From: Coprococcus aceti
Lineage (GTDB): Bacteria; Bacillota; Clostridia; Lachnospirales; Lachnospiraceae
NCBI RefSeq assembly: GCF_025567285.1
Contig: NZ_JAOQJT010000003.1
Span: 310,001 to 374,000, forward strand
Reading direction: 5' to 3'
DNA: 64,000 nucleotides
Under the pieces are notes generated by a model. The model was not told the DNA's origin, did not search any database, and was given only the letters and a program-made list of their open reading frames with translations. Below are positions 1 through 6,671 of this stretch, piece by piece; the stretch's first letter is position 1, and every line of letters begins with the position of its first letter. A program made the translations under genes and the position numbers.

Positions 1-25
1 TAGATATTGGAAGGAGAGATGACTT

Positions 26-460
26 ATGTTAATGCCTAGTATTATTGGAGATAGCTTTTTAGATGATTTCTTTGGATATCCTGAGAGGACTTATACAGCA
101 CCAAAGCAGACGCAGATGAATGGATTTATGCAGGCTGATGTAGCCGAGAGCGAGGATGCCTACACAGTTGAGATGAATCTTCCAGGAGTTAAGAAAGAGA
201 ATGTGAAGATAGAGCTCAAGGATGGATATCTGATCGTGAACGCTTCTACAAAGAGTGAGACTACAGAGGAGGATAAGAAGACAAAGTACATCCGCAAGGA
301 GCGTTACAGTGGCTCAGGCAGCAGAACCTTCTATGTTGGCAAGGATCTGACTCAGGAAGATATCAAGGCCAAGTTTGAAGACGGAGTGCTTAAGCTCACA
401 GTTCCAAAGATTGAGAAGAAACCGGAAGAGCCAAAGTCAAAGTATATAACAATTGAATAA
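26..460 (+). CDS. Hsp20 / alpha-crystallin family small heat-shock protein
   Basis: The 144-residue protein has a short N-terminal arm (about residues 1-35) followed by an alpha-crystallin domain. Seen: the entry motif VEMNLPGVKKENVKIEL and the conserved closing motif GVLKLTVPK near the C-terminus, with a short charged tail. Family members are ATP-independent holdases that bind unfolding proteins in the cytoplasm. AAGGAGAG at 11-18 serves the ATG at 26; a second in-frame ATG at 32 is possible. The gene is alone, with its own terminator downstream. Its promoter lies outside the window, so heat-shock control (for example a CIRCE element) cannot be judged. Confidence 0.93.
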   Translation: MLMPSIIGDSFLDDFFGYPERTYTAPKQTQMNGFMQADVAESEDAYTVEMNLPGVKKENVKIELKDGYLIVNASTKSETTEEDKKTKYIRKERYSGSGSRTFYVGKDLTQEDIKAKFEDGVLKLTVPKIEKKPEEPKSKYITIE

Positions 461-498
461 CATACGATAGACAGATTACTTTCATTTGTATATAAAAG

Positions 499-535
499 TC
501 CGGCACAGGAACCTCCCTCCTGTGCCGGATTTTTT
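499..535 (+). terminator. Intrinsic terminator after hsp20
   Basis: A perfect 12-bp stem, TCCGGCACAGGA (499-510) pairing with 518-529, has a 7-nt loop and is followed by six T. This is a textbook Rho-independent terminator. Confidence 0.95.
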
Positions 536-551
536 GTGGCATCATTGTTGA

Positions 552-579
552 TTGACAACCTTAACTCACAGATTATAAT
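552..579 (+). promoter_or_regulatory. Sigma-A type promoter for the HAD-mocR pair
   Basis: TTGACA at 552-557 and TATAAT at 574-579 match both consensus hexamers, with a 16-bp spacer. They stand about 40 bases before the HAD phosphatase start. Confidence 0.8.
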
Positions 580-621
580 GGGAATAAGCATAATTACAAA
601 CAAGACAAGGAGATGTATGAC

Positions 622-1275
622 ATGAGATACAAGGCAGCGATATTTGATATGGATGGAACAATACTCAATACTCTGGAGGACCTGACAGACAGTACAAACT
701 ATGCACTTGCTCATCATGGATTCCCTGAGAGAACTATAGATGAGGTTAGAAGATTTGTTGGGAATGGCATACGAAAGCTCATTGAGAGAGCTGTGCCGGC
801 GGGAACTGATGTGGCAACTATAGATAAGGTGTTTGATACATTTGCTTCTTATTATAAAGAGCATAGTGCCATCAAGACCAGACCATATGACGGAATACAT
901 GATGCCATCGCAAAGCTCAGGGCAGCAGGTGTGAAGACTGCGGTCGTGTCCAACAAGGCGGATTTCGCAGTCCAGGATCTGTGTGTTGACTATTTCCCGG
1001 GAATGTTTGATTTTGCACTTGGCGAGAAGTCTGGCATAGCAAAGAAACCGGCACCTGACATGGTGGAGGAGTGCCTCAGAACGCTTGGTCTTGAGAAGAA
1101 GGATGTTGTATATATAGGTGACTCTGATGTGGATCTTGCCACAGCAAGAAATTCTGGAACGGATGTCATCATGGTTGGCTGGGGTTTCAGGGATGAGGAG
1201 TTCATCATGAGCCTTGGAGCACCATTTGTCATTCATGAACCACAGAAGATAGTTGACATAATACTGGGAGAGTAG
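622..1275 (+). CDS. HAD-superfamily phosphatase, phosphoglycolate phosphatase-like
   Basis: This is a 217-residue cytoplasmic hydrolase. All four HAD motifs are visible: FDMDGT at residues 8-13 (nucleophile Asp9, acid/base Asp11), VVSNKA (motif II), KKPAPDM (motif III Lys) and IGDSDVDLATARNSG (motif IV Mg2+ acidic residues). The helical cap between motifs I and II and the length fit the Gph/PpaX group, which acts on small phosphate monoesters; the substrate cannot be named from sequence. An upstream ATG at 613 directly abuts AAGGAG (607-612), so the ATG at 622, nine bases from it, is the better start. The mocR-type gene begins three bases after the stop, implying co-transcription. Confidence 0.85.
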   Translation: MRYKAAIFDMDGTILNTLEDLTDSTNYALAHHGFPERTIDEVRRFVGNGIRKLIERAVPAGTDVATIDKVFDTFASYYKEHSAIKTRPYDGIHDAIAKLRAAGVKTAVVSNKADFAVQDLCVDYFPGMFDFALGEKSGIAKKPAPDMVEECLRTLGLEKKDVVYIGDSDVDLATARNSGTDVIMVGWGFRDEEFIMSLGAPFVIHEPQKIVDIILGE

Positions 1276-1278
1276 CGG

Positions 1279-2838
1279 ATGCTGACTTATTCATTTGATG
1301 ACAGGGGGATGGATTTCCTCTATGAACATTTGTACAAAGAGATAAAAAATGACATATTAATGGGAAATCTTAAAGCCCATGAGAAGCTGCCGTCAAAGAG
1401 GGCACTTGCAGCTCATCTGAATGTGAGCGTGGTCACTGTGGAGAATGCCTACAGCCAGCTTCTTGCGGAGGGGTATATTTATTCCAAGCCGAAGAGCGGG
1501 TTCTATGTGTGTGACGTGAAGGCCGAGGATGCGGATGTTGTGGGAGTGCGCAATGCCTACTATGCCAGTGAATATAAGGGTGGTACAGAAGGTTACGTAA
1601 TGAAAGATAATGCAAGGCAGAACATGACCTCAGATGAATCGGACGTTGCATACTTGCGCGGAATACGATCGGAAGACCATGTGACAGAGCATTCTCATGT
1701 GATCAGGGAACACGCAGAATCCCCTGGCCAGAACAGGTTCTTTGCCGACTTTGTAAACAATTCCACCCTCAGTGAGAACTTCCCATTTTCGACATGGACG
1801 AAACTCATGAGGGAGACGATGATGGATGACCGGGAAAAGCTTATGAAGAGATCACCGTCTGGTGGTATATTTGAACTCAGAAAGGCCATTGCGGATTATC
1901 TCTATCAGTTCAGGGGGATGTCTGTAAGCCCGAACCAGATCATAGTCGGCGCGGGAACGGAATATCTGTATGGTCTTATCATACAGCTTCTCGGCAGGGA
2001 CAGCGTATACGGTGTGGAGAATCCGGGATATCAGAAGATACAGCACATATACGATGCATATCAAGTGAAATGCTGTTATATAGACATGGATGAGAGCGGT
2101 GTCAACATAGATTCGCTAGAGCGGTCCGGGGCTGATGTGGTGCATATATCACCGTCACACCATTTCCCTACGGGAACTGTCACTCCGGCGAGCAGGAGAT
2201 ATGAACTGCTGGGCTGGGCGGCAAAGCAGGAGGGCAGATATATCATAGAGGATGAATATGACAGTGAATTCCGTCTGGTGGGCAATCCGATCCCAGCACT
2301 TCAGAGTATAGATGCCTCAGATAAGGTCATATACATGAATACATTTTCAAAAAGTTTGTCATCAACCATACGAATAAGCTACATGGTATTGCCAATACCG
2401 CTCATGGTAAGGTATAATCATGTACTAAGCTTTTATGCGTGTACGGTGTCGAATTTTGATCAGTATACACTCACAAGATTTATCCAGGAGGGGTATCTGG
2501 AAAAGCACATCAACAGGATGAGAAAGTTTTACAGGAACAGCAGGGACAGGATACTTGGTTGTATCAGGAATCATAGGCTGTATCCACAGGTAACGATAAA
2601 GGAAGAGAATGCAGGTCTTCATTTCCTTATGGAGATCGACACGTCATACACGGACAGAGAGATGGTGGACAGGGCTGCCGCGGCAGGAATCAACATATCC
2701 AGCCTTAGCCAGTACTGCCACGGAAAAGAGCAGGAGGACAGCCACACACTGGTTATCAATTATTCGGGCATAGAAGAAGACATAATAGAGGAAGCCTGTG
2801 ACAGACTTCTTGAGAGTGTGGTGCGCTTGACGACATAG
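1279..2838 (+). CDS. MocR/PdxR-type regulator (GntR wHTH fused to aminotransferase fold)
   Basis: The 519-residue protein is a chimera. A GntR winged helix spans about residues 12-80 (KLPSKRALAAHLNVS, then VENAYSQLLAEGYIY). A roughly 80-residue linker follows, then a fold-type I aminotransferase domain. Seen in that domain: EDEYDSEF near 324-331, and FSKSL with the probable PLP lysine Lys358. Characterised MocR proteins bind PLP and regulate vitamin B6, GABA or amino-acid genes rather than catalyse. No pdx or gab gene is adjacent, so the target is unknown. It is the second gene of the HAD unit. Confidence 0.88.
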   Translation: MLTYSFDDRGMDFLYEHLYKEIKNDILMGNLKAHEKLPSKRALAAHLNVSVVTVENAYSQLLAEGYIYSKPKSGFYVCDVKAEDADVVGVRNAYYASEYKGGTEGYVMKDNARQNMTSDESDVAYLRGIRSEDHVTEHSHVIREHAESPGQNRFFADFVNNSTLSENFPFSTWTKLMRETMMDDREKLMKRSPSGGIFELRKAIADYLYQFRGMSVSPNQIIVGAGTEYLYGLIIQLLGRDSVYGVENPGYQKIQHIYDAYQVKCCYIDMDESGVNIDSLERSGADVVHISPSHHFPTGTVTPASRRYELLGWAAKQEGRYIIEDEYDSEFRLVGNPIPALQSIDASDKVIYMNTFSKSLSSTIRISYMVLPIPLMVRYNHVLSFYACTVSNFDQYTLTRFIQEGYLEKHINRMRKFYRNSRDRILGCIRNHRLYPQVTIKEENAGLHFLMEIDTSYTDREMVDRAAAAGINISSLSQYCHGKEQEDSHTLVINYSGIEEDIIEEACDRLLESVVRLTT

Positions 2839-2840
2839 CA

Positions 2841-2886
2841 TGCAGACGCCGCGCGGAGCGCATTTCATGCGTTTGCAGGAATTTTT
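2841..2886 (+). terminator. Terminator-like hairpin after the mocR gene
   Basis: TGCAGACGC (2841-2849) pairs with GCGTTTGCA (2869-2877) over 9 bp with one G-U pair. GGAA then five T follow. It lies between the mocR stop and the cupin ribosome binding site, so it may only partly separate the two genes. Confidence 0.6.
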
Positions 2887-2903
2887 CGTAAGGAGGACAA
2901 CGG

Positions 2904-3236
2904 ATGAAGATATCATTTGATTCACTTGAGGAGCAGAATATTCAGAACTTTAAGGGTGGCGAAGGCGTATTCAAGCCACGCATGCACGTAGGCAATTACA
3001 ACAAGATCATGAGGGCAACACTTCCAGCCGGAAGTTCTATAGGACTTCACACACATGACACCAACAGCGAGATCATATTTATCATCTCAGGAGTTGGAAC
3101 CATGGAGTATGACGACACCATGGAGATACTCAATCCGGGCGACTGCCATTATTGTCCGCCGGGACACAGCCACAGCCTGAAGAACAACGGCGATGAGGAT
3201 CTGGTGTTCTATGCTGTAGTGCCAGAGCACAATTAG
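2904..3236 (+). CDS. Small single-domain cupin protein
   Basis: The 110-residue protein is a single conserved beta-barrel cupin. Motif 1 is GLHTHDTNSEIIFIISGVG, with His49, His51 and Glu56 as likely metal ligands. Motif 2 is PGDCHYCPPGHSHSL, supplying His90. All four ligands of a metal cupin are therefore present. Small cupins of this type act as sugar or metabolite isomerases, dioxygenases or binding proteins; nothing in the sequence fixes the substrate. AAGGAGG lies 8 bases before the ATG at 2904. It stands between two hairpins and is probably monocistronic or a weak read-through partner of the mocR gene. Confidence 0.82.
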   Translation: MKISFDSLEEQNIQNFKGGEGVFKPRMHVGNYNKIMRATLPAGSSIGLHTHDTNSEIIFIISGVGTMEYDDTMEILNPGDCHYCPPGHSHSLKNNGDEDLVFYAVVPEHN

Positions 3237-3257
3237 AAGAGAATAATATAAGAAAAT

Positions 3258-3340
3258 AAAAAAGAGGTTCTCCCAATCAATGTAATTGGAATATATCTGG
3301 AATTCCGGGTGCGCATCAGAATGTGGAGACCTCTTTTTTA
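3258..3340 (+). terminator. Long-stem terminator after the cupin gene
   Basis: AAAAAGAGGTTCTCC (3258-3272) pairs with GGAGACCTCTTTTT (3325-3338) with one bulged T. The roughly 50-nt loop holds a second small hairpin, CCAAT/ATTGG at 3273-3289. The A-run/T-run flanks make it functional on both strands. Confidence 0.8.
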
Positions 3341-3504
3341 TTTGTTATCAAGTGATTAACTTGATATATATGCGTTAATTCATGTCACATCTAGAAAAGT
3401 TGCAGATAAATGTAACCTGGAGTTGCAATCAAGGCAACCAGAAGTTGGTTGAATATGAGTAAAATTGGTTTTATCATGTAAAAGTAGGCGATAGAATTAT
3501 ATAG

Positions 3505-3597
3505 TTGGAGGAAATATGTGGTGTTTCGCGTCAGGCTGTAGCAAAATGGGAGAAAGGTATTAACTTTATAATACTATCACTGGATAGACTGTTTTAA
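3505..3597 (+). pseudogene. Remnant of an XRE-family helix-turn-helix regulator
   Basis: The frame at 3505-3594 reads LEEICGVSRQAVAKWEKG followed by a short unrelated tail and TAA. VSRQAVAKWEKG is the hallmark recognition-helix segment of XRE/Cro-type regulators. An in-frame stop (TAG, 3502-3504) precedes it and no start or full domain remains. A possible decayed start, ATGAGTAAAATTGG, lies upstream in another frame. It is a broken gene and should not be expected to make a protein. Confidence 0.75.
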
Positions 3598-3602
3598 TGT
3601 AG

Positions 3603-3661
3603 TTTACATAAATTTTACGTGCCTGCATATTGAAAAATACGATACAAAATGCTAGTATAAT
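3603..3661 (+). promoter_or_regulatory. Putative Pho-box promoter 1
   Basis: TTTACA at 3603 and TTTACG at 3614 lie exactly 11 bases apart. A perfect TATAAT stands at 3656-3661, and there is no clear -35 hexamer. The 11-base repeat matches how PhoB/PhoP-type regulators bind. The gap of 36 bases between the boxes and the -10 is longer than usual, so activation geometry is uncertain. Confidence 0.5.
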
Positions 3662-3685
3662 AGCAAATTTATGGTGATGAAATTT

Positions 3686-3730
3686 AAGCCAGTAGATACA
3701 CATGAAGTGTGTCTGCTGGCTTTTCTTGCT
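3686..3730 (+). terminator. Strong intrinsic terminator upstream of the first Na/Pi gene
   Basis: A 16-bp stem runs 3686-3701 with 3707-3722, including two G-U pairs, with a 5-nt loop and a T-rich tail (TTTTCTTGCTTTTT). It lies only about 20 bases after the likely transcription start of Pho-box promoter 1. It therefore would end a transcript of roughly 60 nt. Confidence 0.85.
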
Positions 3731-3731
3731 T

Positions 3732-3759
3732 TTTACATAGATTTTACATTTCGTTTACT
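3732..3759 (+). promoter_or_regulatory. Pho-box array 2, upstream of the first Na/Pi symporter
   Basis: TTTACA at 3732, TTTACA at 3743 and TTTACT at 3754 form three repeats with exact 11-base periodicity. A further TTTACA at 3812 lies close to the start codon. Array and periodicity are seen; binding by the PhoB encoded at 19574 is inferred. Confidence 0.72.
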
Positions 3760-3780
3760 GCATGTGGATAGCGGCCATTT

Positions 3781-3825
3781 CCTTATGTGGATATGCTTGT
3801 TTAAGATGAGATTTACATAAGGAGG
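3781..3825 (+). promoter_or_regulatory. Inverted repeat overlapping the ribosome binding site of the Na/Pi gene
   Basis: CCTTATGT (3781-3788) is the exact complement of ACATAAGG (3815-3822), and the latter overlaps the AAGGAGG ribosome binding site at 3819-3825. If both arms are transcribed, the hairpin would mask translation initiation. Whether the left arm is in the mRNA depends on the unknown start site. Confidence 0.45.
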
Positions 3826-3836
3826 AAAAAAACACA

Positions 3837-5570
3837 GTGGATGAAAGAGTTAAGATAGTATTTGGATTGCTGGGAGGACTTGCAATGTTCCTATATGGAA
3901 TGAATAGCATGAGCGATGCACTCCAGAAGGCAGCAGGAGAGAAGATGAAGAGGATATTGGGATTCCTTACCAAGAATCCTTTGATGGGAGCTTTGGCGGG
4001 GGCACTTGTAACCGCAGTTCTCCAGAGCAGTTCGGCGACCACGGTCATGGTCATCGGATTTGTAAGTGCAGGACTCATGAGTCTGCCACAGGCTATATCA
4101 GTAATATTTGGAGCAAATATAGGAACGACCATGACGGCACAGCTTATGGCGTTCAAGATCAGTAATTACATATATCCGATCATATTCATAGGCTTCATTA
4201 TGAACTTTGTGTTCAAGAAGGAAAAGATCAGAAATGTTGGTATGGTCATATTCTCATTTGGACTTCTCTTTGAAGGTATTGAGGTCATGGGTGGTGTTAT
4301 GAAACCACTTGCCAGCAGTGCGATATTTGTGGATCTGATGGGCAAGGTGTCAGAGATACCGGTTCTCGGAGTTGTACTTGGTGCAGTCATGACCTTGGTT
4401 GTACAGAGTAGTTCGGCGACCATTGCGGTACTTCAGAACTTTGCGTCACAGCCTGGACCTGACGGAATACACAGTGTCATAGGTCTGGCAGGGGCGATAC
4501 CTATCCTTTTTGGAGATAACATTGGAACAACCATCACAGCGCTTCTGGCATCCATAGGACAGTCCAAGAATGCCAAGAGAACAGCCATCGCGCACAGTAC
4601 ATTCAATATCACAGGAACCATACTTTTCATGTTCCTTATAAGACCGCTGGCTGCATTTGTGCAGTGGATATCACCGAAGGGCGATGAACTTGACATCATA
4701 TCAAGACAGATAGCAAATGCGCATACCACGTTCAATGTGGCATGTACACTTATCTGGCTGCCTCTGATACCTGTTATGGTGAAGATAGTTAAGTTCATCA
4801 TCAGGGGTGAGGACAAGAAAAATTCAGATGGCTTTGTAGCCAAATACCTCGATGATAAAGCTATGTCACAGCCGGCGGCAGCTATCTACATGGCCGCAAA
4901 AGAAATATCAAGATTGTCTGTTCATGCGGGTAAGATGATAGGTGCTATGAAAAATGCTATAGAGAAGAGAAATATTACAGATATCCGTGACAAATATGTG
5001 GATGAGCATGACAAGGTCAAGGAGCTTCAGAATATAATAGTTGATTTCATCACAAAGCTGATATCAAGTGGTAACCTTACCGAGAAACAGGCAGAGCAGG
5101 CGGCAGGCCTCATGGTGGTCAGCAACAATATAGAGCGTATAGCAGACAGGTGCGATGAGGTGGATGGCCTGTATAAAAAGATCCTGGACAATGGACAACT
5201 GCTGTCGGATGCTGCGATAGCTGACCTGACAGCATGTATGGATATGACAGAGAAACTTTTCGGTGAGTCAATGAATGCAATAATTACTGGGGACAGCGAA
5301 ACTCCTGATAAGGTTGCCGCAGACAAGAAGAAGATAAGAAAGCTCCAGAGACAGGCAGGTAAGGCTCATCTCGCAAGAGTCAAGAAAAACACATGTGTGA
5401 GAAGCCTGACAGCGGATTATTCAGCACTCCTTTACAGCATGGACCGTATGGCGGACAACTGCATATCCATTGCGGAAGAGGCAATCGACGATTTCACATT
5501 TGACAAACTTGATATAGAGAATATGGATAGCGACAGTGAAGTCATGGTGAAGGCAGGTGCTCAGGCATGA
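3837..5570 (+). CDS. Na+/phosphate symporter with C-terminal PhoU-like region (1)
   Basis: This is a 577-residue membrane protein of the NptA/Na-Pi cotransporter family. Each of its two inverted repeats carries the diagnostic QSSSAT motif (residues 63-68 and 190-195), with GANIGTT and GDNIGTT following. The hydrophobic part ends near residue 320. Residues about 345-560 are helical and PhoU-like, with NNIERIADRCDEV and MDRMADNC. It imports phosphate using the sodium gradient; the PhoU-like part probably tunes transport. The start is GTG at 3837, 11 bases after AAGGAGG. The stop overlaps the next ATG (ATGA), so it is co-translated with the following PstS-type lipoprotein. Confidence 0.92.
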   Translation: MDERVKIVFGLLGGLAMFLYGMNSMSDALQKAAGEKMKRILGFLTKNPLMGALAGALVTAVLQSSSATTVMVIGFVSAGLMSLPQAISVIFGANIGTTMTAQLMAFKISNYIYPIIFIGFIMNFVFKKEKIRNVGMVIFSFGLLFEGIEVMGGVMKPLASSAIFVDLMGKVSEIPVLGVVLGAVMTLVVQSSSATIAVLQNFASQPGPDGIHSVIGLAGAIPILFGDNIGTTITALLASIGQSKNAKRTAIAHSTFNITGTILFMFLIRPLAAFVQWISPKGDELDIISRQIANAHTTFNVACTLIWLPLIPVMVKIVKFIIRGEDKKNSDGFVAKYLDDKAMSQPAAAIYMAAKEISRLSVHAGKMIGAMKNAIEKRNITDIRDKYVDEHDKVKELQNIIVDFITKLISSGNLTEKQAEQAAGLMVVSNNIERIADRCDEVDGLYKKILDNGQLLSDAAIADLTACMDMTEKLFGESMNAIITGDSETPDKVAADKKKIRKLQRQAGKAHLARVKKNTCVRSLTADYSALLYSMDRMADNCISIAEEAIDDFTFDKLDIENMDSDSEVMVKAGAQA

Positions 5571-6475
5571 CAAAATACAAATGTGAAAGAACGTATATTG
5601 ACAGTAATATAGACAGGAGCTGCAAAAGGGACAGATACTGGAAAATGATTGGCAAATTTCTTGCAATGACTGCACTGGGTTCTCTGTTACTCACAGGATG
5701 TGGCGCCAAAGTGGACGTTCCGGATATGTCATCCATGGGTACGATAAATGTGGTTTCCAGAGAGGAAGGTTCCGGTACTAAGACGGAATTTGACAATCTT
5801 GTAGGTACCGATGCTACGGGAACAAACACTGTTGCAGAATCCACAGATAAGGTCATATCGGAAGTTGCTTCTGACAAAAATGCGATAGGTTATATAGCTT
5901 ACAGTGCGGAAAATAACAGTGGTGTAAAGGCGCTGGATGTCGATGGTGTAGCTCCGGATGCGGCATCTATAGAGAAGGACAAATATCCTCTGTGCAGGGA
6001 TTATATATTGGTGTATAACGGAGAGTTGTCAGCTGTGGCAAAGGATTTCATGGCTTATGTGAAGTCAGCGGGGCAGGCAGTGGTTGCGGACTACTGTGTT
6101 CCGGTAAAAAAGAGCGAGACATTCCTGTCAGACAAGTCTGGTGGTACGGTGGAGATACATGGTTCTACATCGGCAGCTCCGATCGTATCTAAGCTGGCAG
6201 AGGAATACATGAAGATCAATCCGGCAGCGAAGATCTTGGTCACAGAGTCGGATTCGACACAGGGACTCAATGATGCGCTTCAGGGCAGATGTGACCTTGG
6301 AATGTCATCCAGAAGCCTTCAGCCGTACGAGAGCGAGCTGCTCACATCATATGTATTTGGACGTGATGCGATTGCTGTGATCGTAAACAGTGAGAATACG
6401 CTATCTGACATATCGGTGGATATGCTGAAGAAGATATATGATAAGAAGTATACTGCCTGGAGCGATTTGAGATGA
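5567..6475 (+). CDS. pstS: PstS-type phosphate-binding lipoprotein, circularly permuted (divergent paralogue)
   Basis: The 302-residue lipoprotein has a lipobox LLTGC with Cys45. Its first domain motif is INVVSREEGSGTKTEF (60-75), which in canonical PstS lies in the second half. GSTSAAPI (199-206), normally the N-terminal phosphate-loop motif, is near the C-terminus. DLGMSSRSL and a terminal LKKIYDKKYTAWSDL follow. End and start join as they do in canonical PstS, so the order is circularly permuted. The ATG at 5567 overlaps the preceding stop; an internal ATG at 5645 would give a more typical signal peptide. No permease or ATPase is adjacent, so it presumably feeds the Pst system at 13.7-16.5 kb or acts as a sensor. 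Confidence 0.85.
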   Translation: MTKYKCERTYIDSNIDRSCKRDRYWKMIGKFLAMTALGSLLLTGCGAKVDVPDMSSMGTINVVSREEGSGTKTEFDNLVGTDATGTNTVAESTDKVISEVASDKNAIGYIAYSAENNSGVKALDVDGVAPDAASIEKDKYPLCRDYILVYNGELSAVAKDFMAYVKSAGQAVVADYCVPVKKSETFLSDKSGGTVEIHGSTSAAPIVSKLAEEYMKINPAAKILVTESDSTQGLNDALQGRCDLGMSSRSLQPYESELLTSYVFGRDAIAVIVNSENTLSDISVDMLKKIYDKKYTAWSDLR

Positions 6476-6671
6476 TTACCACAATAAGGAACAGCAACTC
6501 ACATGGGTGCATATAATGAGTCTGCTCCTATGATGAGAGGGATAGTCATATGGCTATCCGTCTTGTTGTGTATGTATAGAATAAAACAGATAGAAAGAGG
6601 ACAGGCAATTGGTAAACTGGCTGATCAGACTGATAAGAAAAATAAAGAACAGAAAAGGAGAATATGAAGAA

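Noticed and set aside
352..1236. A long minus-strand frame (294 codons) opposite the HAD gene
   Set aside because: It is a shadow of the plus-strand hsp20/HAD region, without family motifs or a ribosome binding site, and it crosses the hsp20 terminator.
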